Shown: piece by piece, positions 1 through 11,905 of the stretch
Numbering within the stretch: the stretch's first letter is position 1
How the letters are laid out: the number at the start of each line of letters is the position of its first letter
Source of the DNA: Mesostigma viride
Taxonomy: Eukaryota > Streptophyta > Mesostigmatophyceae > Mesostigmatales > Mesostigmataceae
Direction of reading: 5' to 3'
NCBI GenBank assembly: GCA_009746045.1
Contig: RPFO01000080.1
Span: forward strand, 8,348,207-8,412,206
DNA: 64,000 nt
Position numbers and translations under genes: made by a program
Notes under the pieces: model-generated
Told to the model about the DNA's origin: nothing
The model's database searches: none
Seen by the model: the letters and a program-made list of their open reading frames with translations, nothing else

Positions 1-86
1 GCCTTCCTCTTGACAAGTACATTATATGTACCTCCTCCACAAAATTCTAGGTAAAACCAAGTAAACAAGGAGCCTTTTGTGAATAA

Positions 87-308
87 GCTAGTGCGAGGGC
101 GTATGGAAACAATACATTCTACGACGGTGTCAAATTCTCCCGCGAACGTACAACCCTGACTCTCCTCGACAAAGCTACCAAGCTATGGCATTTCCAGTCA
201 ATCCAGCGCCAAGATGCACGTACAGCAAACTTATTCAGAAACGCAGTAGTCCTCAGGCACCTTGAGCAACCGCCCAACAAGCTGCCACAAATATTTGCTT
301 GCTATTGA
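87..308 (+). CDS. Unidentified coding-like 3'-terminal segment
   Basis: An open frame with no ATG runs from just after a TAA (84-86) to a TGA at 306-308, about 73 codons. Its composition is protein-like, for example KATKLWHFQSIQRQDART followed by LFRNAVVLRHLEQ. It may be the last exon of a plus-strand gene that begins left of the window. A TGTAA, the polyadenylation signal of many green algae, lies at 314-318, close behind the stop. I do not recognise the family. It could also be a decayed element fragment. No acceptor site is certain; an AG at 91-92 is possible. Confidence 0.3.
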   Translation, partial: ASARAYGNNTFYDGVKFSRERTTLTLLDKATKLWHFQSIQRQDARTANLFRNAVVLRHLEQPPNKLPQIFACY

Positions 309-470
309 TTATGTAAGTATCTACCTATATATATATATATGCGAGCCAGTCCATTCAAGGATTAGGAATACCTTAATGTAAGAAAACAAACAGCACGGCG
401 GGAGCGTGCAGCCAACTTAGCATCTACCCCGTTATGAAAACAAAAATGGCCCTTTACCAAGCAGGCGTAC

Positions 471-641
471 CTGCACGAGCAACAACTTTGCCTCATCCAC
501 AGGAAAATCAGTGTAATCCTCGGGAGAAGGCATGACGTTGGCACCGCAGTAGTCGTACGCGCCACTGACAGCAAATATACCCGGGGCGACGCACGCGGCC
601 ATGAAAAGCATACACCAGAACTTGGCTCTTATTGAAGCCAT
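471..641 (-). CDS. First exon of a divergent histidine acid phosphatase paralog
   Basis: Minus-strand ATG at 641 opens 57 codons ending at a CAG|GTACGC donor (exon end 471). The product starts with a signal-peptide-like hydrophobic stretch, then YDYCG, NVMPSPEDY and AKLLLVQ. The first exon of the plus-strand gene at 1811 is also exactly 57 codons, ends in the same phase 0 at the same residue (LLLVQ), and shares YDYCG, VMP-PE-Y and AKLLLVQ. The two are therefore paralogs arranged head to head. The catalytic RHGxRxP exon would lie left of the window and was not found in 1-470. Secretory-pathway localisation is inferred from the N-terminus. Confidence 0.72.
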
Positions 642-1810
642 TCTTAACTCCAGCTTCCTTCAATTGGACACAACGTCCAGCGTTCGCCAATTTAACGGGA
701 GCCTTGTAATTTCTCTATATGTTATATCCAGCCGCAAAGTACATGCAAACAACAATTTGTCAGCTCATTCCGGATCGTAGGAAGCGCCACAACAGGTGCA
801 TTGAATCGCCGAACTCGCCAAATCACTGGCAAATTTCCCTTTTAGTTGGATTTCAACGTAGACAGAGTTCCGGGCACCACGGTGTGCTGGTCGTGCATCG
901 AAAAATATCTAGCATGCCCTAACTGCCCGGTTGAGGAAAAGACTCTCAGTGTCGGGTGTCAGACTCTTTTCACCATGGCTGTCGTGCATTCGTTGAGCCA
1001 GCTTGCCAATGCTGTTGCGGTGGTCCGCTGCTCCCCACGTGGCAAATTCTGACGGAGTCATGCCTAGTTATGGGGACTTTCTCCAGCGCGGTCTCCTGTT
1101 TAGAATACGGAAACCAGGCATGCCTGATCCGAGTCTGGCCATCGTAGGTGGCCTCCGTCGGACAACCGGCGCTCGAATGAATTGAACTAACGGACGTGGC
1201 GTCGAACCACGAAAGTCGAGAACCATGTCCAGGCTCGTTTGTCAAATACTTGCAGGACAAACTCACGTTGCATTGAGCTGTTGATGCGCTGGCGACGGTT
1301 TTGATACATGAAAGGTAGCCTGTGGTACTCCAATATATGCGATAACCTTTGACTGTCTGATTATAGTATTCGTCCGCAGGAATGATGGTGTCCTACGTTG
1401 CGTCGTTCAGGGGAATATCACTGGCCAGGCCCAGAGCAATTTAGTTCGTCCAGTTTCTAGGTCAAGTTTTGGATGTTTCACAGTCAGCATTGCAGGACAA
1501 CGGCCTTTCACAGCATCCGTGCCCCTTCGGAAAGATGCAAGGGTGCTCGTGCAATCACCGCACTGTCCCCATAGCGACGTCCGGATGCCATACTGCCATG
1601 CTGCCACCGACCTGGGGCTTCTTGAATCAGCTATGCCGTTGTCCTGCTGAACCGCGTGTGCACGGGTACCCGAATGGTGGGGAGTAGCGCTGCCGAAAAC
1701 GTATTGCGTTGCTGTTGATGAAGGGACGCGGATGGTGACGAAAACAGACTGAGACGTCACCTGCATCGTGCCTTCAGAGTGTTTGGGATCCACGAGAGGT
1801 AGGTGGAATC
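642..1810. promoter_or_regulatory. Shared intergenic region between two divergent phosphatase genes
   Basis: About 1.17 kb separates the two start codons. It should hold both promoters. I see no strong TATA box or operator-like repeat, and the open frames inside it look random. Confidence 0.35.
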
Positions 1811-4800
1811 ATGGTTTCAACAAGACTTCCATACTGCGTCGTACTGCTACTTGCCGCGTGGATAGCCGGCTGTGTTCCTAGCTGCGATGGCAAATATGAC
1901 TATTGTGGCCCTGGCGTGATGCCTGCGCCCGAGGAGTACGAAGAGCTCCCGCTGGAATCAGCCAAGCTTCTTCTTGTGCAGGTATGGCTGGATGTTCCTT
2001 TTTGCGCATGCGTGAGCACAGCTCGCACTGCGCCTTCTCATTGGCGCTGTCCTTCCAGCTCATCTGAGGACGTTTACAAATGTAGACATTTAAAGTAAGG
2101 CATCACGGCTTCGCAGCCATGTATGTCTGCCATGTCCCCACCACACCCTCACCACGCCCCCACCATTGCCCATGAAACCCCACACGACCCGACCCCAGAT
2201 GGTGGCGCGCCATGGGGACCGCGCCCCAGTCACACCGTTGCCCCAAGGGGTCGCCACGTGGCACTGCCCGGCGACAGAAGTAAGCATCCGCGTGCATGAT
2301 CGTGCAGATGACGCCTATGGAACCTATGGTTCGTCCGCGGCAGGAGAATGGCCGATTGCTGGTGGCACCAAGGAAGGTTTGACTGCTGAAGGCAGCAAGG
2401 AAGGGGTGGCATCTGAAGGCACCGAAGAGGGGCCGGCCTCGTCGGATAGTGCGGACCTTTCGCGGCACGCGGTCATGAATGACCTCACGGGCGGGTGTCG
2501 CGCCAGCATGGCGGTGCGCCAGGTCGTGGACACATCGGAGGATGCCACCTGGCCATTTACAGGGAGGATGTGGAACGGTAGGGGGAGCCCTGGCAGAGGA
2601 GGGAAAGAAGCAAGGCAGCGTTTCCACCTTCAACCTTTCGTTCTGATAACCTAGAGATTGAAACGGGGGGCGTAGGGTTTTATGAGCGTCAGGTGATATG
2701 TTCTTCAACCCCGCTGATTGCATGTGTCATCACAGGCACGCCTTATTAATTGAAATTATTGTTGTCATTAGTATGATTATTAACTTGTTATTATGATTAA
2801 CCCTGCTGCCTGAAGGTTACTGTCCCTCCCTCCCCCTCTTGTTCTCCCAGGCTGATCTTGCCTCCCACTTCTCCCAGAACTTTTATCCTCCCTGTCTGCG
2901 TGCGTGTGGGCCCCCCACACCTTCCCCCGCCCTCATTTCCCTCCCCGCGCCCCCGCCCCAGTCCCGTGCCCTGGCCTTCCTTCCCCTCACGTCCGCCCTC
3001 GTTACCCCCCTGACAGTGCCGTATCTGCCCCGCACTGCCCACCCACACCAGGTTCCTGCAACATCGGCCAGCTCACGGCCAGGGGCCACCAGCAGCTACG
3101 AGCCCTGGGTGCGTCCGTGCGCGCGTTGTACGCGGACAAGCTGGGGTTGTTGCCGGCCGACATCCAGCCAAGCGACGTCTACGTGCGGGCGACTGACACG
3201 CCGTGAGTGGCGGCAGGATTAGCAACGGGAAGGGACGGCAGTAGCGCTAGCCATGCCCGCAAGAGCGGGTCGACCTAGCAGCCCAGCGTAAAGCATGGGA
3301 TGCATGTTTTTTTACTACACTTTTGATTGTCTTCCTCTGTAGCTGCTTGCGCACGCACGCATGAGCACGCCTGAACCACGGACATGCTGCTGCTTTGTGA
3401 CCATAATTTAGCGATGTTGTCTTGCTCACATGTGAAGGTGCATGGGGGCTATAGTACACAACGCAGAGTTTTAGGGGCCAAAGGTGTGAATTGAAATCTT
3501 AAACGTATAAGAAACTGCTTGCCTTTTTTTTGGGGGGGGGGGGGGGGGGGGAAGGGGGGGGGGGGAATACGTTTCTTGAAAACGACTGCTGCATTGTATC
3601 CGAAACCTCAGCCTCTAAATTTGCAAGCCGTAAAATAGTTTTTTTATCATTTACTACCCATACAATACATCCCATTTCCGACGCAGACACAAGTTCGGTG
3701 CCCACGCCAGATCTGCTCGTGCTTCAGGCACAGGCGTCAAGTCTTAAGGCCGTTCGGGCATTTGTGTATGGCCAACAATCCTGTCGCAACCGTTGGTTTC
3801 GAGCTGCTGCACTCACTTAGTAACTTAGTAACTCAGTAACGCAGTAACTTAGTAACAGAGTCACTTGGTAGTATCAACGTGTATGTGCACATGCCTGACA
3901 TTTTGTTGCCTACACGCGCATGCATGTGAATATGCTTGATATTGCCATTTCTGCATACATGCGCCTGCAGCCGGACGCAGCAGTCCGCCCAAGCCTTTCT
4001 GGAGGGGCTCAAGTACCCGCCTCCTTCACTGCCTGTCGGTGAGGGATCCCGTTCCAGTGACGGTGACAGATGCCGGCAGACACTAGCACTGGCGTCCACA
4101 TGTCTTCTCCGAAGAGAGGACCTAGGGTATTGTGGGGATGGGATGCCCCCGCAGGCGTTAGCATTAATGGGTTTTGTGGGGATGGGACGCCAGCGGGGAC
4201 GCTAGCATTAGCAGACTCGAGCCTCTTTCTGAAGTTTGATGCCGGCTTTTGTGGGGATGAGGGTCGCCTGTACTGTACTGTGCTTCAAGGTGATAGAAGC
4301 AGGCATTATGATGGTGATTGAGAACGCCTGATCGCACGTGCTCCCATGACTGACTTCAAAGGCCCGAGCTCAACCAACCCAACAAGAAAGATGTATCGAG
4401 GGGTGTGCCTCTCCTAGATGACCGCACGTGCTCTCATGACGGACCTCAAAGACCCGAGTTCCATCAACCCAACAAGAAAAATATATCGGGGGGGGTGCCT
4501 CTCCTAGTGTACAACTTCTCGGCGTTGTCTCGTCCTGTCTCGGCGTTGTATTTAGTGGCATTGTATTTAGTGGTTCTTTCTTCTACTGACTGTATTCCTT
4601 TTGCAGCATTAACCCTGTTTCTAAACCGCTCCTAATTACGTGCGGCTCTGCTGTGGTCGTCGGGGTCCATCGGTCGTACAGACGTCACGCCCCGCCACCG
4701 GCACCAGAACACATTTGTCATCCACACACTCCCCTCGCGCGTGGAGACGCTGACGCCCAACTTTGAGTCCTGCCCGGAGCTGGCCCGACCCAAGTCGACG

Positions 4801-7800
4801 CGCTTTGATTCGGCGGCCTGGAAGGGGCACATGGAGGTGGGCCGTTAATCACGTGCCATGGGTTTTCCGCCCTTGGCACACTTGGGAAGCTTGAAGGGGA
4901 AGAGGGGACAGGGGCACGTGGAGATGGGCTGTGGACTACCTGAGGCTGCACCGTTGTTGTATGTGGCACAAGGAGCCTAGTAGCGGGGTTGGGTTGTTGG
5001 AGAGCGGGGTGGCCATGGAGCTGGGCTGTGCTGCTCACTTGCGTACGCTGATGATGCACATGGCGCCCTGACATGATGGTTGATGCCACCTACTGGGGTG
5101 GGGTGACCGGGGGGTGAGGGGGAGCACTGATGGAGGTGGGCTGCGGCTGCCTTGTCAGTGCATCGTTGATTCACTGTCGTAAATGTGTTTTGCGGGTTTG
5201 TATTAGCATGGCTTGGCGTGGAAGGCGGCATTGTTTTGGCATTTGGGAAGGGGTGGGGGGTGGGGGTGGGGGTGGGGTGGGGGTTGGGGGTGGGGGTGGG
5301 GGTGGGGTGGGGGTGGGGGTGGGGGGTGGGGGGGGGGGGTGGGGGGTGGGGGTGGGGTGGGGTGGGTGGGGGTGGGGGGTGGGGGTGGGGGTGGGGGTGG
5401 GGGTGGGGGGGGGTGGGGTGGGGGTGGGGGTGGGGGATGGGGGGTGGGGGATGGGGAGTGGGGGGTGGGGGGTGGGGGATGGGTGGTTCTTGGGGGCGGG
5501 GGAGTGGGGGGGGGGGGAGGGCAGGGCCGCGGCAACGAGTCGCGTTTGCGATTGCAACCTATGTGGCCATGCGTGAGATAGCACGCGGAATTTTGCGTAG
5601 CACGTGGCTTGCCTACCTTATTTTTCTCCTTTTTATGGAGGTATGAAATGTTGCAATGTTACCTGCATGCTGTAGCTGTTTTAATGGAGCTTGCATATTT
5701 TTAATGCATATTTTTGAGACCTCCTGGGTCTGGCATGCACTGCATGGTGCTAAGAATGATCTTTCCCGTTACGTGACCAGGCGGATGAGAGTGTTTGATA
5801 TGCAAGAGTCTGCCATAGGTTATTGCTTCAGTTGTCAGATGTTGTCAGAGTTTGTTAGGTTACTTGCTTGGAGGATTGGACGGTTCTGCCGTGTCATGGT
5901 ACTAGAGCCATGATCGCAGTGCTACATATAATGTTATAATCTCATGGCGGTCAGGGTCATGGTGCTACAGCCAGGCTATGGGATATGGTGGCAGGGCAAC
6001 CAGCCCAATTGTTACTTTACACTCTCTGGCTTTTCTTGTGGAAGTGCTTATTCTGATTGTTATTCGTTTGTGTTCGTACTAATTGCATGGCCTCGTAGAG
6101 ATAGGTGGCCTTTGATATGTGAAGCCTGGATGCTCCCCCTTGTGATATCCATGCCCGTGCGCATGTCTGCCCGTGAGCATATCTGCATGCGCACAGGAGA
6201 ACCGTGAGCGGTTGCACTAGTATGTGAAGGTGGATGGTTGTATGCAATTACTACGCCTTGGCAGAGCACCCCTGTGCATATCTGCGATTACAAAGGAGGA
6301 CCACGGTCTCTTGCACTGGTGCATGGAGGTGGGTGGCCTTCTATGGATTTATGAGCCTTAACGATGGCCCCCGGGGGATTGCTGCCCGTGCGCAGGAAAC
6401 GTACGGGCTGCTTCGATACATGGAGGCCCGTACAGGCATCTCTTCGAGGACTGGCCAGGTGGGCGCGCAGGGGTGGCGGGGCCCTTTCTACCCCTATTTC
6501 GACATCATCCAGTCGCACACGTGCCACGGCATGCCGCTGCCCTGCACAGCCAAGAAGGACGAGGTCAATGAGGAGTTGATGCCAGCACAGGCTCTTGCAG
6601 ACACTGGGGCTACAAGTAGCGCTGCCACTAGTGGTCACTGTAACCCTGGCAGCCGGGCGATGGCCCCTGGCAGCCATGACGCCAGCACTGCTCCGCTGCC
6701 TTCTTCTGCAGCTGCTTCCTCTTCTTCTTCCTCTTCTTCTTCCTCGTACTCTTCAGCTTTTGCTGCCAAGTCCTCTCCATCCCCCTTTGGGGCGAGCAAC
6801 CAGTACGGGTGCGTGTCGCGGGACAAGGCCAAGGCCGCGGTGCGGGCGGCCGAGTGGGAGGCTCGCTTCCACTACGCGCAATATGACAGGTGAGCGCTGG
6901 GTCAAGTCCAGTGCTTGTGCGCCCGACTGCGTCAGCTACTGTGGTACAGTTGGAACAGGTTTGTAATGAAATTGTTTTGGGGGCACTGCCTTGCAGAGGC
7001 TTTGGCGAAAACTGCTTTGGCAAAATTGCTTTGGCAACATTGCTTTGGCAAATATTGCTTTGGCAAAAAATTCCTTTGGCAAATTTTTGCTTTGGCGAAT
7101 TCGATTTGGCAAAAATTGCTGCATGCACTGGAGTTGATGGGCACCCGAGTTCTTTCAGGCTGTCATTCCGCTACTATACTGTGGGTGTGGATTAAAAATC
7201 ACTGGTGAGCACGCTCGATGCAAGGAAAAATATGGCTCTACGGTGCTGTGGGATTGGTCTTGTTGTCCCAGGCCACCCCTTTTGGTGTTGCCATATGTAG
7301 AAATTTTCATATAATCCTTCTGTAAGAAAGCACCTAACGAGGCATCCGTACTTGGTTATAGAGTCCCTAACGAGGCCTCAATACTCCTTGTACGTCTCCG
7401 ACCGCTGCGTGACGATGTACAGGCTCTCGCAAGCGCCCCTTCAGATCGGTGGGTTTGTGGCGACGCTGCGCGATGTCGTTCTGCGCGCCGTGGCATGCGC
7501 AAACGCGTCGCAACAAGCAACGGTGGCACAAGGAACCTCAAGACTTGCCAACACCGGTGGCAGGACTGCCACAAATACTTCAGATGGCTCACGAGACTCA
7601 GAAGAGGCCGGAGAATCAGGCTCAGAAGGCGCTGATAGTTCAGGCCGCTTGCAAACCGGGTCAGAAGGAGAAAAGGACTCTGGCTTAGCAGGGCCAGGGG
7701 AAGGGGCATCATCCCAGGGTCGCCGCGAGGATGAGTCGATGCCGCGGCTGCGCTACTACCAGGGGCACGACGCCACGATCGCGGCCCTGCTGGGGTCCCT

Positions 7801-10707
7801 GGGCCAGCAGGCATGGCGGTGGCCCCCCTACGCATCGCACCTGGTGCTCGAGCTGTGGTCGACGCCCGCCGGGAAACCTAATGCGACGACGGCACAGATG
7901 CCAGGTGAGATGGGTGGTGACGCTGATGGCACGAATCATTTCACATCATTTATAGTATTTATCTACAGTATACATGTTTTGGTGAAACGGTTGGGAACCT
8001 GGGCACACGTGGCTAGGCATTGGCTACGTGGAAGGGAAAACGTGGGATTGATTCATCCATCCATCCGTCCATCCATCCATCCATCCATCCATCCATCCAT
8101 CCATCCATCCATCCATCCATCCATCCATCCATCCATCCATCCATCCATCCATCCATCCATCCATCCATCCATCCATCCATCCATCCATCCATCCATCCAT
8201 CCATCCATCCATCCATCCATCCATCCATCCATCCATCCATCCATCCATCCATCCATCCATCCATCCATCCATCCATCCATCCATCCATCCATCCATCCAT
8301 CCATCCATCCATCCATCCATCCATCCATCCATCCATCCATTCATTCATTCATTCATTCATTCATTCACTCACTCATTCATTCATACATTCATTATCACGA
8401 GGGTACCAGTAACCTTGAAGCCCTATGCACGATGAGAACATGGAAATGTTTGCCATAAATGTCCTTAGTTTGCGATGTACGCGCGCACGCAAGGCATTCA
8501 TGTGACGCCGCTGGTGACCGGCTCATGGACTGTGCTCCTGGTTCCTACTTAACAATAAATGTATGCAGCCCAATTCTGAAGATTTCGCAGTAGCGATACG
8601 ATTCTATAATGCAGTATGCAGGCAGGCTGAAGGGGACTCTGGTGGCCGGTATGACGGTCTGCAATGCCGAGCCTGCAGGTGCTGCATCTCATATTGCTTC
8701 CACACATTGTGATGATTGCCAGTAAACACTAATGATCACCAGCCTGCACGAGCTGCTACCAAGTGCCCATTGATTCCACGCATTCTGGTGATTACCAAAC
8801 CTGTTAATAGATCCCTTACAAAACCTGTATGAGATGTTACCTTATGTGCTAACGTTTGCTACCTGCATAAGAATGGCATGCAGGACCTCTGGGAGACAGC
8901 ACATCCAGGTTGGGGCATGACACTCGGCAGGGGCTGGAGGACGTCCAGCATCCGCAGCTGCAGCAAGAAGCCACAGAGCAGCAACAAGGTGGCATGGTGG
9001 ACAAAGAGCCCTCCGATGGTGGACCCTCATATCGGCCACGAGCACAGCCCACGGCTGGGCCGACGTCTTATCAACCATGCGCACAGCCTGGCGGGGGCCG
9101 GGTGGACTTCTGGGTGCGCTTCTGGTACAACGGGGAGGTCCTGGCGCTGCCTGACCTGTGCTCCTGGGAGCGTGACTACTGCACCCTGGGGGAGTTCCTG
9201 GCGTGGGCGAATGAGGTGGCGCCGGGGAGCCTCAGGGGGCAGTGCGGTGTGGGCAGTGCCAGGGTGACGGGTGCCAGCTTCGGCCGTGCTGGTGGTGAGG
9301 AAACGAGTGTGTTTGAGCGTGGCCACGAGGATCAAGGTATGGTTTGATACGGCTTCATTAAATCAAGAGCTTACTAATGATTGGACAAGGAACGTTTGGA
9401 TGCTGAGGAATGCATTCTGTCGAGATGGCCTCGGTGATTGGTGGGTATCTTTTGGGGACGGAGTGCGGAGGGGAGGAATGGCATGGATGTGTGTGTTTTG
9501 GGAATGCAAGGTTGATGGATGGATGAACATTGCAGCTAGGATGACGGTAAAAGTATATACCCCTTATTAATCCTTAGGCCTAGTGCACTGTCCCCAATGC
9601 CTGGTATTATACATGTATTTCATTAGGGAGACCCCGCTTGGGTGGTCGAGTCAGCTGTCATTTGGGGTCAGCTTCCCACAATCCCTGATGGAACATTCCT
9701 CAGAGTGTAAAATTTACAGCCCAGCCAGCCATTGCGCGGTTGTACTGTGGGTGTTTTTGCTCCCCCTCAGTTCTTGGCTCCGCCTGAGTTCTTTCTTTCT
9801 ATTTTCATAGTCAGACTGTTGAATTGTCGGATGACACTGCTACTATCGGCAAAAGTTCAAGTTGTCTATTAGGCATGAATGAATTCATTAATTTGGCATG
9901 AAGCCCTTGTGCGGAGAGCAGGTTCATAGCATCAGCTTCACAGCACAAGCTTCATCCGCTGGCGGTAGAGGCATATGAGAGCCATTAGCGTAGGTGAGAT
10001 ATGCAGTTGCTTCAAGCATGGCATTTAGCTGGTTCAATAGAGCATCGAGTGAAAGTATAGCGTGTTGAGTGTTGGGTTTTGGGTGATAGAGATGTGCGTT
10101 TGTGTTCGAAATGGTATCCTATGAAGCGGCATCGGAGTGAAAATGACTGTTACTGGCAGCTACTTAAGGCTGCCTATTAGGCATGCACATGTTCGAATAC
10201 CAGCACAAACGGCAACCGCAATTACCGCCCATGGGACCCATGGGAGGATTTGGCTACTGAGCAGCATTGACCCCAGCCAGGATAAGAGCCTGGGGGTGAT
10301 GCATGATAGTGCGTTTAAGACAGCATCTTTAGAAAGCCATGCCAATTCGATCAACAATCATAGGCACCCTGCTCTACGTCATTGCCGATTCGACCGTTCA
10401 TGTTGCTATATAACTGCCTGCAGACGTCACCTCTGATGGCTGGATCGACGTTGACACCATGGCGTACGCCAGCTGGCAGCACCCTGGTATCATGTCGAGG
10501 GGGACCCTGCTGGCGATGCTGCTGGTCGTGAGCGTCCTCAACGCGGTCGGCTGGTTCCTGGCGTTCCACAGCCACCTGCACGTGGCACAGCAGCAGGCGG
10601 CGCGGTCTGCGCAGGGGGAGGCGGTGCGGTTCATGGTGGAGGTGCCAGCAGAGACACCCCCGGCTGTGGTTGCCTTCAGCAAGCTAGCTAGCAACGGAGC
10701 AAGCTAG
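1811..10707 (+). CDS. Histidine acid phosphatase, PXYLP1/ACP2-like, nine exons
   Basis: Exons: 1811-1981, 2199-2577, 3052-3202, 3971-4038, 4682-4836, 6396-6889, 7423-7904, 8884-9336, 10424-10707. All introns are GT-AG and all phases match, giving 878 residues. Residues 1-27 look like a signal peptide. The catalytic RHGDRAP is at about 61-67, GQLTARG near 189, the TPRTQQSA arginine near 235, CHGMPLPC at 351-358 and the GHDAT proton-donor motif near 587. A hydrophobic segment (about 812-833) near the C-terminus suggests a membrane anchor. These motifs and their order fit branch-2 histidine phosphatases, nearest to 2-phosphoxylose phosphatase 1 and lysosomal acid phosphatase; the substrate is unknown. 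Low-complexity Gly/Ser/Glu inserts lie in exons 2, 6, 7 and 8, with a serine run in exon 6. The longer exon 2 was chosen because its phase-1 donor (AACG|GTAGGG) joins exon 3 in frame as NGSCNIGQL. Confidence 0.85.
3532..3565. repeat. Poly-G tract in phosphatase intron 3
   Basis: Almost pure G run with one AA interruption, directly after a T run. Confidence 0.95.
3815..3865. repeat. Short tandem repeat (about 10 bp) in phosphatase intron 3
   Basis: Five degenerate copies of TTAGTAAC / TCAGTAAC-like units. Confidence 0.8.
4331..4507. repeat. Two-copy 90-bp tandem duplication in phosphatase intron 4
   Basis: CGCACGTGCTC..CATGAC recurs at a 90-bp interval, and both copies end in GTGCCTCTCCTAG. 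The copies differ at scattered positions. Confidence 0.85.
4820..5150 (+). repeat. Reiterated 3' end of exon 5 with its donor site, in intron 5
   Basis: The end of exon 5 and its donor (GGGGCACATGGAG|GTGGGC, 4826-4842) recurs in the following intron: GGGGCACGTGGAGATGGGCT at 4911, GGCCATGGAGCTGGGCTG at 5011 and ACTGATGGAGGTGGGCTG near 5127. Spacing is 85-115 bp. The GT is lost in the second and third copies and kept in the fourth. Confidence 0.7.
5247..5513 (+). repeat. G-rich (GGGGGTGGGGGT)n tract in intron 5
   Basis: About 265 bp almost entirely of G runs separated by single T or A on the plus (coding) strand. It has strong G-quadruplex potential in DNA and in the pre-mRNA. Confidence 0.95.
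7005..7125. repeat. Minisatellite of TTGCTTTGGCAAA units in intron 6
   Basis: About eight degenerate 13-19-bp units built around TGCTTTGGC. Confidence 0.9.
8051..8394. repeat. (ATCC)n then (ATTC)n microsatellite in intron 7
   Basis: About 70 ATCC units with one early GTCC variant, passing into ATTC units at 8340. The open frames across it are repeat artefacts. Confidence 0.98.
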
Positions 10708-10889
10708 CAGTCCCTAGTAAGTCGACCTAGTATAAACTGATTATGATCTGCGATTATGATGTTACATCCAAGCCTATTTTGGGTTATGTAGTGGACAGTT
10801 GGTCGTAACAATATATTGCCGTTGGGCTATTGGTAATTAGCTAAGTACCCTTTCATCTATTTTCTTGTCCTTCCTGGTCTAGGGTATTC

Positions 10890-11726
10890 CCCATGGCTCT
10901 ACACTGATAGATTTCAAGAGAGCCTTTTTGAAGGGAGATCAGGAGCAGGCCAAGGAGACTTGGCAACGGATTCCATCTTTCTTTGTTTCTGTGCCTGCAG
11001 TGTGGAGGGCAGAGATGTAAGATACCTACTAAGGATCCTCAAGGGAGTAGAAGGGCTTAGGTCGAGTCAAATCATCTGGAGGAAGAGTATGGAAAAGTCC
11101 CTCAGATCTGTCTGTGGATTTTCAGTGTCCCCAGTTGACCCTTGCGTGTTCCAGGCTAGCTATGGTGGCGTGCCAGTATTTGCCTCCCTGCATGGTGATG
11201 ATCTGCATCGCATGGGTCCTCTCACCTGGATATAGACAAGGATAGCCAGGATCCTGAAGCGGTTTGAGCTGGGTTTAATGCAGCACATGGTTGAGGATGA
11301 GCCCATGGTGTTTCGCGGCATACAGGCAACATTGGCCCAGCAGGCGCGTGGTATCTCAGGTTGGAGGATGGTAAGAACTATCCCCAGCAGATCATTGATG
11401 CCCTCCATGAGCCCATCAAGCAGCCCAGGTGTGCCAATATACGAGGTATGTTGGCATGGCTTGCAAGTATTTGTGCCCGTGACCTTTTGGTTTTGAGTCG
11501 ATTCCCAGCTGGTGGAGGTGGGTGCAGAGAGTGTGGTGCCGGCTGTCAGAATGTCTCCCCCTCTCATTCTGGGTCCGGTGTATCTGTACAAGCATGTTGA
11601 CATGGTTCTCTACTATGGGGACAGTTCTATGGATAGTAGGAAGTTCACGGAGGTCAGGGGTAGAGCAGCAGCATTGATCACCCTGGTGCAAGGGCAGTCC
11701 TCTCTGCCGATGCTCCAAGTTTCCTA
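10890..11726 (+). pseudogene. Decayed Ty1/copia reverse transcriptase fragment
   Basis: Frame-broken pieces in copia RT order: LIDFKRAFLKGDQEQ (copia DVKTAFLNG region), then IWRKSMEKSLRSVCGFSVS and DPCVF (W...L...GF..S..DxCLF), then FASLHGDDL where an active copy has YVDD. Further on, YGDSSMDSRKF resembles the RNase H entry region. Stops and frame changes separate the blocks. It lies just downstream of the phosphatase stop codon. No LTRs were recognised. Confidence 0.65.
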
Positions 11727-11905
11727 GAAAAAAGGGAACATTCCCTGGGTCCTGCTCTCAAGGCCAGCCTGCTGACACAGCTGCACACCACACTAAGGAG
11801 GGTGCTCACTAACCCCCGCGTTGTTTTCAGCACTAGTTGCAGTTTTATAATTCAGTCACATTTAACTAGTTGCAGGCACCACTAGCAGCAGTAACAGCTA
11901 GTTGC

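Noticed and set aside
1407-1793. 128-codon minus-strand frame upstream of the phosphatase
   Set aside because: Lies in the divergent promoter region, with no motif and no paralogous counterpart.
8013-8458. Frames of IHPS/DGWM repeats
   Set aside because: Translation of the intronic (ATCC)n microsatellite.
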